Shown here: in pieces, positions 30,041 to 39,542 of the stretch
Numbering within the stretch: position 1 is the first letter of the stretch
How the letters are laid out: the number at the start of each line of letters is the position of its first letter
Assembly (NCBI RefSeq): GCF_029893965.1
Contig: NZ_JARXXP010000001.1
Span: forward strand, 310,001-374,000
Length of the DNA: 64,000 bases
Direction of reading: 5' to 3'
Origin: Paenibacillus sp. PastM-3
GTDB taxonomy: Bacteria > Bacillota > Bacilli > Paenibacillales > Paenibacillaceae
Translations under genes and position numbers: made by a program
The notes under the pieces: model-generated
Databases searched by the model: none
The model's input: only the letters and a program-made list of their open reading frames with translations
What the model was told of the DNA's origin: nothing

Positions 30041-30967
30041 TTAATATGCGAAGCCGTGCCTGGAACGGTTTTTGACCGTCAGCATTTTCGAATCGGCCTG
30101 ATGCAGCAGTCCCGTCAGCCCTTCGGTCCACAGCTCGGAGAACGCCAATCCAGCGCTGGCCAACAAGGGGCTTCCGTCCGGCAGAGACACTTTTTCCAAA
30201 GCCGCCAGAAGCGCCTGACTCTGCTCCAGCATCCGGCTGGGCGAACGCTCCCTGCTCAAGTTTACAAAGTAATCGGCCTGAAGCCGAATGGTTAACGAAC
30301 CCTCTCCGAATACTTGCCTTTGAATGCGGGCGCACCGCGCCAGAAGGCTGTCACCGAACGCCTGTCCATACAGGCGGTTAACCGTCTTGAAGCCGTTAAT
30401 GTCCATAACGACAACACTGAGCGGACGGAGCTTGAGATCTGCAGACTCCTGGAACTTTTCGAGAATTCTTCGGTTATACCCTTCGGTAATAGGGTCCACA
30501 TACTGTTCGTACTGCGATCTCATCACATTCGACAATAGTGCGGCCATTGCATTAAACATATCAATGTCAGACTGGGTGAACCTGCGGATCCTGCGATCCA
30601 GTGCGCAAATGGTGCCAAAGGGCGTAGATTCGCCAAATATCAACGGGACCCCAATAAAGGAGCAATCGCCCAGCTTGCGTGTAACCTGGAGTGTGGCGGT
30701 TAACGGATCCGCAGCGGTGGAAGGGATAACCGTAGCTACCCGGCCTCCGGCGCATACGATCCTGCAGTAGGTCTCTTCAAAGGGCGCGTTAGTGCCCTCG
30801 GGAACCAGCTCTTCCCCGTTGCTGTAACTTTTGATAACACGGTTAATCCGGTTTTCATTCACAGCCACGAAGAGAGAGGTTACGTCTACAGACTTTTTAA
30901 GCACGTCGATGATATTCCGGGAAGCGGCTATAAAAGGCTCTGCGCTTGCAATCTCTTGGATAATCAT
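30041..30967 (-). CDS. GAF domain protein with degenerate GGDEF domain
   Basis: The protein has an N-terminal GAF domain (about 1-145, with ETYCRIV and FGTICALD) and a GGDEF-fold domain (about 155-300, VVVMDINGFKTVNRLYGQAF). The catalytic GGDEF motif is replaced by LQADYF, so diguanylate cyclase activity is unlikely. I start it at ATG (IIQEIASAEPF) because AAGGAG precedes it; the frame is open 13 codons further. It lies 53 bases upstream of the kinase gene and probably belongs to the same message. A sensory or c-di-GMP-effector role is inference. Confidence 0.85.
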   Translation of the reverse strand: MIIQEIASAEPFIAASRNIIDVLKKSVDVTSLFVAVNENRINRVIKSYSNGEELVPEGTNAPFEETYCRIVCAGGRVATVIPSTAADPLTATLQVTRKLGDCSFIGVPLIFGESTPFGTICALDRRIRRFTQSDIDMFNAMAALLSNVMRSQYEQYVDPITEGYNRRILEKFQESADLKLRPLSVVVMDINGFKTVNRLYGQAFGDSLLARCARIQRQVFGEGSLTIRLQADYFVNLSRERSPSRMLEQSQALLAALEKVSLPDGSPLLASAGLAFSELWTEGLTGLLHQADSKMLTVKNRSRHGFAY

Positions 30968-31007
30968 TTCTGTTCTCCTTGAACAATAGTAGATGAATCC
31001 GTACATT

Positions 31008-31559
31008 TGCTTCCCGAGACGATATGTTCATCCCAATCATATGTATCGGAATTTGTTAACTTTTTTTTAATCTTTATTTTCTCTGTATTCCGGGAACCCG
31101 TCCTGCCCCTCTGCGGCAGCTAAAAAAGAAACAGGAGGTACCAGCGTTAACATCGCTTGCTTATTATAAGGGAGGCGCTAAACGTTAGAAACGAAAATCG
31201 CTTTTCGGTGAGCGCAACCTCTTTTGCGCGGTTACTACATCGGGCACTCAAAAACGCCTGGGACAACCCATGCAGGGCTTCCGGAGCGTCAACGGGAACA
31301 TACGATTCTTATACCTGTAATGACATTCTTTTCTGGCACTCTTTCTGTCACCAGCAAGTTTCGATTGCCTGGCAAGTGATCAAAAGATCCATCACTAAGG
31401 TATTTTCATTAAAGGGTGGTTCTTAAATCAACCTATTTGAGAAAAGTATGTGGTCATTAAATCAGTAGATCTACGTGATCGATTGCTTTTGTTTCATTTA
31501 CAAACAGGTTAATCGGATAAATGTTAAAATGGGATAAAGTCAGATTAAGGAGGCTGAGA
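31008..31559. other. Long intergenic region without a supported gene
   Basis: About 550 bases lie between the GAF protein start and the small membrane protein. Two ribosome-site-like words (31133, 31168) are not followed by a convincing start. A frame of 89 codons (31157-31426) has no recognisable homology. It looks like decayed or regulatory DNA. Confidence 0.5.
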
Positions 31560-31685
31560 GTGGAACTTCTTATTATCATCATTATTGGAGTTGGTTTAGC
31601 GGGTCTGATTGGGAACCAATATTCGATGCTAAGGAAAATGGAGAAAATCGAAGCAATTCTTCGTGAGATAAGGGATAAAAAATAA
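31560..31685 (+). CDS. Small membrane protein, 41 residues
   Basis: A GTG start with a perfect AAGGAGG six bases ahead opens a 41-codon gene. The N-terminal half is one hydrophobic helix (LLIIIIIGVGLAGLIG) and the C-terminal half is charged and probably helical (RKMEKIEAILREIRDKK). A strong terminator begins about 45 bases after the stop, so it is a complete transcription unit. No function is recognised. Confidence 0.7.
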   Translation: MELLIIIIIGVGLAGLIGNQYSMLRKMEKIEAILREIRDKK

Positions 31686-31731
31686 ACAATATGCTATTCT
31701 AACTTACGGGAAACGTTAGTTCAACGACAGT

Positions 31732-31775
31732 AGCGGCAGTCTAAGACTTTATTTATCTAGTCTTGGACTGCCGCT
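31732..31775 (+). terminator. Strong terminator after the small membrane protein
   Basis: AGCGGCAGTCTAAGACT pairs with AGTCTTGGACTGCCGCT across a short loop, with one mismatch, and is followed by GCTTTTATTTA. It could act in both directions. Confidence 0.85.
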
Positions 31776-31880
31776 GCTTTTATTTATGGATCAGTCTAAA
31801 ACTTATTTTTCAAAAGCTACAGATTATTCAATTCAAAAACCGCGTTTAATCAATGACTCCAGTCTAAGACTTTATTTTCA
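31737..31880 (+). repeat. Three short direct repeats
   Basis: CAGTCTAAGACTTTATTT occurs at about 31737 and 31861, with a slightly changed copy (CAGTCTAAAACTTATTTT) at about 31793. The first is part of the terminator stem. The spacing is irregular and no function is apparent. Confidence 0.6.
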
Positions 31881-31955
31881 CCGAACAGCAGCTTGTGAAT
31901 CGTCCCCTGGATGTGGATCGTTCTAATCACGGCCGTCAGCAGCTCGACGTTCATC

Positions 31956-32089
31956 GGCAATAGTACCATGTTCTTGTCCATTTTCGGCAATGGGACCAAG
32001 TTCTTGTCCTGAGCAAAGGACAAGAACTTGGTCCCATAAAACAGAAAACCCGCGCTGGGCGCGGGCTCTTATGGTACTATGTTCTTGTC
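31956..32089. repeat. Dispersed palindromic repeat, copy B
   Basis: The layout is that of copy A, shortened at the right. A perfect 20-bp stem pairs ATGGGACCAAGTTCTTGTCC (31990-32009) with its complement (32018-32037), loop TGAGCAAA. After AAAACAGAAA comes a perfect GC hairpin, CCCGCGC-TGG-GCGCGGG (32049-32065), then ATGGTACTATGTTCTTGTC. Compared with copy A one base pair of the long stem is changed on both arms. Confidence 0.85.
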
Positions 32090-32221
32090 TTCCTACAACT
32101 TATTTTAATCATCAAGTTACAACACACTTTTTTGATGAATCAAGTTTTTTATCAAAGTTCGTGTTGTAGGAATTATTATTTCCAAAGATTATTTAAATAA
32201 TCAATGCTCAGAAATTATATT

Positions 32222-32698
32222 TTAATGAATCTCATCAAATATTTTTTTTAGTTTTTCCAAACCATTTTTACTGAATTCACCTTTAGTTACTCCAGCCTTT
32301 ATTAAATCAATCATTAAATCTTCCTCCAAATCAAGCGGCCTAGGTTGGAAATGTTGCTTCCCATCCTCATCAATATTATAGTATGCAAACCTAATTTCTT
32401 CACGATCAAGTTCTTAAATTTTAATTTTTTGAATCACGGGTCTGTATGTTTTGAGATTAAGTTCACCCTCTACTTTAACTGTACAGTAGCGTGTATCATT
32501 CACCATCATAGTTTCACCGAGTTGTTCAATATCTTATTGTGGTAATGATATTCGCCGTACTCTAAGCCCCATTTGGAACAATTCTTTTTGCATGTCCGCC
32601 GTTCGAATCCGTCCGCCCTGGATGAGTGACCCGCTTGCTGCACTGGATATAAGAATTAAAGACAATAAAGAAGTAACAATGACCTTTTTATTCTGCAC
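32222..32698 (-). pseudogene. Frameshifted small secreted-protein gene
   Basis: A GTG at 32698 opens a signal-peptide-like sequence (QNKKVIVTSLLSLILISSAA). The frame then breaks at least twice: segments GLEYGEYHYHNKILNNS, ETMMVNDTRYCTVKVEGEL and a 63-codon 3' part (REEIRFAYYNIDEDGKQHF to a stop at 32222) lie in successive frames. The pieces look like one protein of about 150 residues. The function is not recognised. Confidence 0.55.
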
Positions 32699-32807
32699 AT
32701 TCTCCTGCTGGTTCTATTTACCTATGAATCATAACATATTGAATATCATAAAGGAATATAATTACTGGTATTAATTGTGATATAATTCACTAGAAAAGAT
32801 AAGGAAG

Positions 32808-32851
32808 GCGGCAGTACCTGTTAAAGCCAGCTGCTTTGCAGGTCCTGCCGC
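32808..32851 (-). terminator. Terminator of the frl-asp operon
   Basis: On the minus strand GCGGCAG-G-ACCTG pairs with CAGGT-A-CTGCCGC (one mismatch, 18-base loop), followed by a pyrimidine stretch with TTTT. It lies about 30 bases after the frlB stop. Confidence 0.65.
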
Positions 32852-32881
32852 ATAAATAATTGATTCAGGAAATTTTAGATC

Positions 32882-33886
32882 TTAGTAAGGAACCTTGAAC
32901 ATGTAACGGCGGTGCTCCAGAGGATGGTTGCGGGCCGCAGCCAGTTCTACCGCATAGACACGAAGAATGAAGTTAAGTGCTAGCGGAGCAAGGTAGCCTT
33001 TCATTTCTTCATCTACCCCTGTCCAGTCCACCTCTTTGGCATCGAGTACCAAGAATTTCTCCCCGTGCTCCTTCAAAAATTTCAGCGCGCGCTCTTCCAT
33101 TGGCCGGGTGGCATCAAGACCCATCAAGAGAATGAAAGGCATTTTTTTATCCAGGATTTCGAACGGTCCATGGAAGAATTCGCCGGCATGAATGGCATGG
33201 GAGTTGATCCACTGCATCTCCATCAGTATACAGATTGCGAAAGAGTAAGCAATACCGTAGTTAGAACCGCTCGCCATTGTGTAGATGACGGGCTCATCTT
33301 TGTAGGCTGCAGCGAATTCTTTTGCCGGAGCGGTATAGTTTGTTTTAATAAACTTCATGACCTTATCCAAATGAGGGAGGCTCGACAGTAGCTTTTCATA
33401 CTTCTTGTTGCCTTCTTTGACATAAAGCAGGCCCATCGTTAAGCGGTATAGAATGGCATAGTTAGCGATCTCCGGATGTGGATCAAGCTCGCCTGGAGGC
33501 GCCCAGCTGTAATTAACAATATAATCGGACTCGTCGGCAAGCGGAGCAGTTTCTACATACATCAGTGAGACGGTCAGGGCACCCTTGCTCTTCGCGAATT
33601 TTGCAGCTTCCGTTGTTTCCGGCGTCTTGCCTTTGTGGGAACAAAGGATTACCAAGGAGTTTTCGCCGAGCAATGACGGATCTCTGTAGATGAATTCATT
33701 GGAATTGAATACTTCAGCCTTGACTGTAGTAGATTCACGGTCAATGAAATATTTACTTGGGTACATCAATGCGGAGGAACCGCCGCAGGCGACTAAAAAT
33801 ACCTGGTTAATCGTTCTTGTTTTGTAAGCCTCGATAATCTGGTTTACCTGATCTTGTGCAGTTTGCAACACGTTTGCTACGCTCAT
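32882..33886 (-). CDS. frlB: SIS-domain fructosamine-6-phosphate deglycase (FrlB/FraB-like)
   Basis: This 334-residue cytoplasmic enzyme would split a 6-phosphofructosyl amino acid into glucose-6-phosphate and the free amino acid. It has two SIS domains (VFLVACGGSSALMYPSKYF and VIYTMASGSNYGIAYSF). It also has the conserved HAGEFFHGPFEI catalytic region and ends HPLEHRRYMFKVPY, all typical of FrlB. The ATG follows AGGAGG. It is the last gene of a long operon with a kinase, an amino-acid importer and aspA. The exact amino-acid moiety is not shown by the protein. Confidence 0.9.
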   Translation of the reverse strand: MSVANVLQTAQDQVNQIIEAYKTRTINQVFLVACGGSSALMYPSKYFIDRESTTVKAEVFNSNEFIYRDPSLLGENSLVILCSHKGKTPETTEAAKFAKSKGALTVSLMYVETAPLADESDYIVNYSWAPPGELDPHPEIANYAILYRLTMGLLYVKEGNKKYEKLLSSLPHLDKVMKFIKTNYTAPAKEFAAAYKDEPVIYTMASGSNYGIAYSFAICILMEMQWINSHAIHAGEFFHGPFEILDKKMPFILLMGLDATRPMEERALKFLKEHGEKFLVLDAKEVDWTGVDEEMKGYLAPLALNFILRVYAVELAAARNHPLEHRRYMFKVPY

Positions 33887-33913
33887 GATTTCTCCTCCTG
33901 GCTCAACATGTTA

Positions 33914-33939
33914 TAAGTTGTTATATATATACTTATACA
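33914..33939. promoter_or_regulatory. GntR operator-like word upstream of frlB
   Basis: TAAGTTGTTATATATATACT resembles two other words, TATGTTGTTATAATATATTG (43482) and TATGTTGTCATATATAATGT (44669). All share GTTGTYATA followed by an AT-rich stretch, and all lie upstream of genes in this island. Confidence 0.5.
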
Positions 33940-33965
33940 TTTTTTGGCGCGAAATGTCAACTTTT

Positions 33966-35381
33966 TTATAAACTTTTTTCTCCTGCAATGCCGGGACTGG
34001 TCATTTGGAAGGGATCCAGTATAGCGTCCAACTGATTTTCATCAAGCAGATCATAGTAAAGCACCATCTCCCGCACTGACCTTCCTGTCTTCAGTGCTTC
34101 GCTGGCAATCATTGCGGATGCCTCATAGCCCAGATATGGATTAAGCGCGGTCATAACACCCACACTCTGCTCTACGTACTGCCGGCAGCGCTCGGCATTC
34201 GCTGTAATACCCTCCAGGCAATATTGACGGAACACGCTGAAGGTCTGTTTCATCATGCTGAGGGACTGCAGAAGATTGTATACCATGACCGGCTCCATTA
34301 CATTCAGCTCCAGCTGGCCTGCTTCAGAAGCGAGGCAAATCGTATGGTCATTGCCGATCACCTGGAATGCAACCTGGTTTACGATTTCACACATTACTGG
34401 ATTGACCTTCCCTGGCATAATAGAAGAACCAGGCTGACGGGATGGCAGCTGAATTTCCCCCAGCCCCGCTCTTGGACCTGATGCCATAAGGCGAAGATCA
34501 TTGGCAATTTTGGACATGTTAATCATGCAAACCTTCAGTGCAGAGGATATTTCGGTAAACACGTCCGTGTTTTGTGTCGCATCCGGAAGATGCTCGGCCT
34601 GACGGAGCGGCAGTCCGCTTATGTCTGCAAGCTCTTGAACAACATGCGTCACATAAAGAGGATCGGCATTCAGGCCGGTGCCGATCGCCGTGGCGCCCAT
34701 ATTAATCTCTAACAGATTTGCCCTGGTGCGCTCAATCCGCAAGATATCCCGCTTAGCCACTCTGGCGTATGCCTCGAATTCCTGGCCGAGCCGGATCGGC
34801 ACGGCATCCTGCAAGTGTGTCCTGCCCATTTTAATTACGCTGTCAAACTCCTGTGCCTTCCCTGCAAATGTGTCCTGCACTAGACGCAATTCATGAAGCA
34901 GCTCGTCGATCAGACTGGCTGCAGCAATATGCGCAGCTGTGGGGAAGCAATCGTTGGTCGACTGCGACATGTTCACATGTGTATTCGGACTGACCAGCCC
35001 GTAGTCACCTATGACGCCTCCAAGCAGCTCGATCGCTCTGTTCGCCAGTACTTCATTCGTATTCATATTGATGGACGTGCCTGCCCCGCCCTGCAGCGGG
35101 TCTACAACAAATTGATCATGCCACTGGCCTGCGATAATTTCTGCAGCTGCTTGTTCAATGGCAAGGCCGATTCTCGGTTCAAGTCTTAAGGTCATACGAT
35201 TGGCGCGCGCAGCAGCCAGCTTCACCATGGCAAATGCCTGGATTAGACGCTCGTGAAGCCGGTATCCGGTGATCGGAAAGTTTTCGGCCGCCCGCAATGT
35301 CTGAATGCCGTAGTATACATCTCCGGGAACATGACGCTCTCCCAGAAAATCCTTTTCAACCCTACAGTCCCGGAGCTGCAT
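33966..35381 (-). CDS. aspA: Aspartate ammonia-lyase
   Basis: This enzyme converts L-aspartate to fumarate and ammonia. It has the family's three conserved blocks, including GAGTSINMNTNEVLANRA, SQSTNDCFPTA, GRTHLQDAVPIRLGQEF and the signature GSSIMPGKVNPV containing the catalytic Ser loop. Length is about 471, normal for AspA. I use the ATG behind AAAGGAG rather than a GTG three codons earlier. It overlaps the malic-enzyme gene by 20 bases. Its presence in a fructosamine operon suggests that aspartate is the amino acid released. Confidence 0.95.
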   Translation of the reverse strand: MQLRDCRVEKDFLGERHVPGDVYYGIQTLRAAENFPITGYRLHERLIQAFAMVKLAAARANRMTLRLEPRIGLAIEQAAAEIIAGQWHDQFVVDPLQGGAGTSINMNTNEVLANRAIELLGGVIGDYGLVSPNTHVNMSQSTNDCFPTAAHIAAASLIDELLHELRLVQDTFAGKAQEFDSVIKMGRTHLQDAVPIRLGQEFEAYARVAKRDILRIERTRANLLEINMGATAIGTGLNADPLYVTHVVQELADISGLPLRQAEHLPDATQNTDVFTEISSALKVCMINMSKIANDLRLMASGPRAGLGEIQLPSRQPGSSIMPGKVNPVMCEIVNQVAFQVIGNDHTICLASEAGQLELNVMEPVMVYNLLQSLSMMKQTFSVFRQYCLEGITANAERCRQYVEQSVGVMTALNPYLGYEASAMIASEALKTGRSVREMVLYYDLLDENQLDAILDPFQMTSPGIAGEKSL

Positions 35382-36813
35382 AGGCGGCACTCCTTTCTTC
35401 CTGGGCGGGGCCGCGGAAATCAGGCGGGATACGCCTTGCGACTGATGTCTGAATGGCCGCCTCGATCACCGCCGCTCTCACCTTGGCGACCACCTGATCA
35501 TTAAAGATGCTTGGAATGATATACTGCTCGTTCAACTTGGATGTGCCGACAACTTCAGCGATTGCCCGCGCAGCAGCCAGCTTCATCGTTTCATTAATCT
35601 CGCCGGCCCGGCAGTCCAGCGCGGCGCGGAAAACTCCGGGAAAAACGAGCACGTTGTTAATCTGGTTCGGATAATCGCTTCGTCCTGTCGCATAAATGCG
35701 GACATGCGGAAGTGCCTCCTCCGGTGAGATTTCGGGATCTGGATTGGCCATCGCGAACACGATTGCATCCCCGGCCATTTTCCGTACATCGCTTGACGCA
35801 AGTACCTTTGCACGGGAAACACCAATAAATACATCCGCTCCTTCGATGACTTCACTGAGGGGGCCGTGACATGTGCTTACTCCGGGCTGCGCGGCCAGCC
35901 ACTGCCACATGGGCTGCTCGTAGCTTCCACCACGTTCAAGGGCACCGTCACGGTCAACAGGGGTCAGCTGACTTACACCTGCGGCAAGAAGCATTTTGCA
36001 GATCGATACTCCCGCTGCCCCGATTCCATTGACGACAACACGAATATCCTCGATTGATTTCCCGACTACCTTCAGCGCGTTGAACAGTCCGGCAAGGACG
36101 ACGATGGCTGTGCCGTGCTGGTCATCATGAAATACAGGAATATCCAGCTCCTCCTGCAGACGGTGCTCAATTTCAAAGCAGCGCGGAGAACTGATGTCTT
36201 CAAGGTTGATGCCTCCAAAAATCGGACTGATCGCCTTCACCGTGCGGATAATTTCCTCCGTATCCGTGGAATCAATACAAATCGGAAAGGCATCGACATC
36301 GGCCAGTTGTTTGAACAGCATCGCTTTGCCCTCCATCACGGGTGCGGCTGCGTAGGGGCCGATATCGCCCAGACCCAATACAGCAGATCCGTCGGTAATG
36401 ACCGCTACTGTATTCCGTTTTATTGTAAGGGTGTGGGCTTTCTTCGGATCCTCTGCGATTGCGGCACAGACTCTGGCGACCCCCGGCGTATAGACACGCG
36501 ACAGGTCGTCACGGTTCTTCACCTGCATCTTTGGTTGAATGGCAATTTTACCGCCGAGATGAGCGAGGAAGGTACGGTCCGAAATATGGATAATTGAAAT
36601 ACCGTCAACAAACCGGAGTGCGCCAATAAGGGCTTCGCTCCCCTCCTTGCCCGCCTGAACAGTAACGTCTCTCACAGACGAGGAAATTCCTGAGCTGATA
36701 ATATCAACAGTAACAATATCGCCTCCGAACCGGCTGACTGTCTGGGCCACTTCACCAAAAGATGCCCGCTCATGGCAGAATTCTATGCGGAGCATCAAGC
36801 TTTCATATCCCAT
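35362..36813 (-). CDS. NAD(P)-dependent malic enzyme with N-terminal ACT domain
   Basis: This 483-residue enzyme decarboxylates malate to pyruvate. The first 75 or so residues look like an ACT domain (LRIEFCHERASFGEVAQTVS). The catalytic part has YTPGVARVCAAIAEDP, FPICIDSTDTEEIIRTV, DDQHGTAIVVLAG and the nucleotide loop VVNGIGAAGVSI. Downstream of AspA, fumarase elsewhere would supply malate, so it takes aspartate carbon to pyruvate. The ATG follows AAGGAGAGG. Confidence 0.93.
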   Translation of the reverse strand: MGYESLMLRIEFCHERASFGEVAQTVSRFGGDIVTVDIISSGISSSVRDVTVQAGKEGSEALIGALRFVDGISIIHISDRTFLAHLGGKIAIQPKMQVKNRDDLSRVYTPGVARVCAAIAEDPKKAHTLTIKRNTVAVITDGSAVLGLGDIGPYAAAPVMEGKAMLFKQLADVDAFPICIDSTDTEEIIRTVKAISPIFGGINLEDISSPRCFEIEHRLQEELDIPVFHDDQHGTAIVVLAGLFNALKVVGKSIEDIRVVVNGIGAAGVSICKMLLAAGVSQLTPVDRDGALERGGSYEQPMWQWLAAQPGVSTCHGPLSEVIEGADVFIGVSRAKVLASSDVRKMAGDAIVFAMANPDPEISPEEALPHVRIYATGRSDYPNQINNVLVFPGVFRAALDCRAGEINETMKLAAARAIAEVVGTSKLNEQYIIPSIFNDQVVAKVRAAVIEAAIQTSVARRIPPDFRGPAQEERSAAYAAPGL

Positions 36814-36860
36814 TGCGAACCTCTCCTTGTGTCTTTAATGTACAGAAGTGACCCTATTCC

Positions 36861-38051
36861 CTAGGATGCAGCTTTTTCGGCTGCCCCCTTGTTGAGCAGC
36901 GCGAACCCTGCAGCGCCGATGATACTGAGTACAGCCGCGCCGCCGAACAGAAGCTGATACCCGCCAGCTTCGATAACATAACCGCCAATATTGCTTGCTA
37001 TAATACCGGCTATATTGGTATAGACGACTATGAAGAGTGAATGTGCAGTCGTCTTCGTGTGCGCCGGGCTTGCGTCATAAGCATAATTGATGCCTGTCGC
37101 CAGAAAGAGCGCATAGGTAATACCCGATAAGACCTGATTCATCATCAGAATCCCAAATGCCGGCTCCAACGAAAGAATGTACCAGCGCAAAGCTCCGGCC
37201 AGTGACACGAGTGTAAGCGTACGTGTGTAACCCAGCTTGCCGATGAGGAAGCCCGAGAATAGAAAGACGGGGATCTCTGCGATTGAAGAGATTGTATAGA
37301 GAATGCCGATCTTACCGGAAGCCTCTCCGCCGAAGTGGCTAATGTATACCGAAAAGAATGCATTGTTCAGCTGGGGGCCAATCGCAGAAATGAATACCGG
37401 AATGAGAAACAGCAGAAACCGCCGTTCTTTCAGGAGCGGCAGCATTTCTCTGAATATTCCGCCTCTCCGCTCCGGCCGTTCCGCCCTTCCCCGCTTCTGC
37501 TTCAAATCCGGGCCCAGAGTGAAACTGAGCGCACACATCAGCGCCATCGTTACGATGTAAGAAGGGAACAGCATCGACAATCCATACTTGTCATATATGA
37601 TGCCAAAGAGGGTAACAGACAGACCGAAGCTGATGGAGCCGACTACCCGTATCGCCCCGTAGCTGAGCGCGTTTTTCTTCGCGTGCCGGACCGTTACAGC
37701 ATCTACTACCGGTAGTGTTGCCGAAGCAAACAGCGCAAGCACGATAGAAATACCAACGTAAGCAGCAAAACTATGATTGGACAATGGATACAGAAGCATT
37801 ACCCACGGGGTTATGCCCATGCTGCCGATCAGGACGTGCTTGGCAACACCGTAATAGTCGATGAGCATCCCCCATACGGGCTGCATGAGAAATCCGACCA
37901 GCGGACCGATAGAGAAGATAAATCCGATCTGCCCTGCGCTCAGCCCATCTTCAGCGAACCAATAGCTTAAAAAGGGCAGATATGACGCATAAGCAATATA
38001 GAAAAAGTAGTTATATATGTGCATCGAATATTTTCGGATGCCCCCTGGCAT
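36861..38051 (-). CDS. MFS transporter (MFS_1-like / HcaT-LacY type)
   Basis: This 12-helix permease begins PGGIRKYSMHIYNYFFYIAY and resembles the LacY/HcaT-like branch (conserved GPLVGFLMQPVWGMLIDYYG). I start it at the ATG behind AGGGAGG; 25 more upstream codons are open but not membrane-like. It lies between malic enzyme and the ABC permeases in the same direction. A role in export or alternate uptake of the Amadori compound or its product is inferred from position only. Confidence 0.85.
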   Translation of the reverse strand: MPGGIRKYSMHIYNYFFYIAYASYLPFLSYWFAEDGLSAGQIGFIFSIGPLVGFLMQPVWGMLIDYYGVAKHVLIGSMGITPWVMLLYPLSNHSFAAYVGISIVLALFASATLPVVDAVTVRHAKKNALSYGAIRVVGSISFGLSVTLFGIIYDKYGLSMLFPSYIVTMALMCALSFTLGPDLKQKRGRAERPERRGGIFREMLPLLKERRFLLFLIPVFISAIGPQLNNAFFSVYISHFGGEASGKIGILYTISSIAEIPVFLFSGFLIGKLGYTRTLTLVSLAGALRWYILSLEPAFGILMMNQVLSGITYALFLATGINYAYDASPAHTKTTAHSLFIVVYTNIAGIIASNIGGYVIEAGGYQLLFGGAAVLSIIGAAGFALLNKGAAEKAAS

Positions 38052-38183
38052 AAGCGCCTCCCTGTGTGCCGGCAAGCTGGCCCTGAAAGTTTCCAGATCG
38101 GGCGATTTTGAACATAAAATGTTCATTAGAACGATCTGTATATAGTCAATATTCGTCCCTGTCCGCTTCCCTGCTTGTTACGG

Positions 38184-38837
38184 CTAACGGTACGTCCCTT
38201 CCAGGCGCTTGGCGAGCATGGATAGCGGAAAACAAATGATGAAATAGACCGCCAGTACGAGTGTATACATCTGTGTTGCCACCGATAACCCTTCCATCAG
38301 CTCAACGCGCTCGATCACAAGCTGAACAGACTTGAGAAAATCCTGGTTGCCGATCAGCACCGACAGCGAGGTGGATTGGATCAGGTTAGACATAAGCCCA
38401 ATAACTGAAGGCAGCATGCGGCGGACTGCCTGAGGCAGGATAACATAGCGCATCGTCTGAAATGAGCTTAATCCAAGGGCAACGCTCGCTTCTGTCTGCG
38501 CTGCAGGTATCGATTGAATCGCGCCCCTTACAGCGACGGAAATGTTGGCGCTGCTCCAAAGACTGAGCGCGATCATAGCGGAAATGAAGCTGTTCACGTT
38601 AATCCCGAACTCAGGCAGCAGAAAGAAAACGAGAAAGAGGGTAATGAGAATCGGCAATCCGCGGAACAACTCCGCATATCCCCGCATGAGGAGTGCGATT
38701 GCCTTGTTATGTGCCGTCTGCAGGACTCCGGCCAGTATGCCGAGTACGAGCGCAATACCCAGACAGCAAAGGCTCAGCAAGATGGTATTAATCAGCCCGT
38801 CGAGGATAAAGTTTAAGTTTTTGGATAATACCTCCAT
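38184..38837 (-). CDS. Polar amino-acid ABC transporter permease (second)
   Basis: This 217-residue His/Glu/Gln-family permease has about five helices and the loop AQTEASVALGLSSFQTMRYV that contacts the ATPase. It overlaps the first permease gene by 50 bases. With the neighbouring permease, ATPase and lipoprotein it makes a complete importer for amino acids or their conjugates. Confidence 0.93.
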   Translation of the reverse strand: MEVLSKNLNFILDGLINTILLSLCCLGIALVLGILAGVLQTAHNKAIALLMRGYAELFRGLPILITLFLVFFLLPEFGINVNSFISAMIALSLWSSANISVAVRGAIQSIPAAQTEASVALGLSSFQTMRYVILPQAVRRMLPSVIGLMSNLIQSTSLSVLIGNQDFLKSVQLVIERVELMEGLSVATQMYTLVLAVYFIICFPLSMLAKRLEGTYR

Positions 38838-39516
38838 TTAAGCCCCTGCCTTTCGTCGTATTAGTCTTGTAATCCAGCTTGCGTTCGATGATCCGGAACA
38901 GATACGAGGTCACCCAGATCAGGATGAGATAAATCACAGCAATTGTCGCCAGCATCTCATAGGTCTTAAAATCGTAAGCTATCCGGTCTACAGCCATGAA
39001 CGTCAGCTCCGCTACACCGATACTGGTCATGTAAGCCGAGTTCTTGATGACGGATACGGCCGTATTGCTGAATGCAGGGAAGCTGATGCGAAAACCAAGG
39101 GGAATGATGACAAAGCGGACGATTTGCCAAGTACTCATACCGAGCGCCTGGCCGGACTCGATCAGCGCATTCGGGACAGCATCCGTGCCTCCGCGGAAAT
39201 TCTCTGCCGCAAACGCCCCTCCCCACAGAGAGAGGGCGATGATACCGACAGCAACTGCAGATAATTTAATGCCAAGTGCCGGAAGCACGAAGTACAGATA
39301 AAATACATGTACGAGCAGCGGTGTGTTTCGGATTAGATCAACGTAGATGACGACGATCTGCGACAGCACGGGAATTTTTAGTGTCCTGATGACTGCGCCG
39401 CTCATCCCGATGATCAGCGAGGCAATGATGCCTGTAATGCTGATCAGGATCGTCATCTTAAGCCCTGTGAAGAGCAGCGGCAGTGTGTTCAGGATATAAC
39501 TGAAATCGAAATTCAC
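38788..39516 (-). CDS. Polar amino-acid ABC transporter permease (first)
   Basis: This is the partner permease, with helices from residue 12 on and the EAA-like loop NALIESGQALGMSTWQIVRF. I start it at GTG (NFDFSYILN), nine bases after AGGAGGAGG. A TTG two codons upstream is too close to that site. The C-terminal 25 residues are basic and extend over the next gene's start. Confidence 0.92.
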   Translation of the reverse strand: MNFDFSYILNTLPLLFTGLKMTILISITGIIASLIIGMSGAVIRTLKIPVLSQIVVIYVDLIRNTPLLVHVFYLYFVLPALGIKLSAVAVGIIALSLWGGAFAAENFRGGTDAVPNALIESGQALGMSTWQIVRFVIIPLGFRISFPAFSNTAVSVIKNSAYMTSIGVAELTFMAVDRIAYDFKTYEMLATIAVIYLILIWVTSYLFRIIERKLDYKTNTTKGRGLNGGIIQKLKLYPRRAD

Positions 39517-39542
39517 GACCAAGCACCTCCTCCTGTTGTAGA

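Noticed and set aside
31157-31426. Open frame of 89 codons, plus strand
   Set aside because: It has no recognisable domain, odd composition (many Ser, Cys and Trp) and no well-placed ribosome site.
32590-32640. Sequence GTTCGAATCC resembling a tRNA T-loop
   Set aside because: The flanking bases do not pair as a T stem and no other tRNA arm is found.
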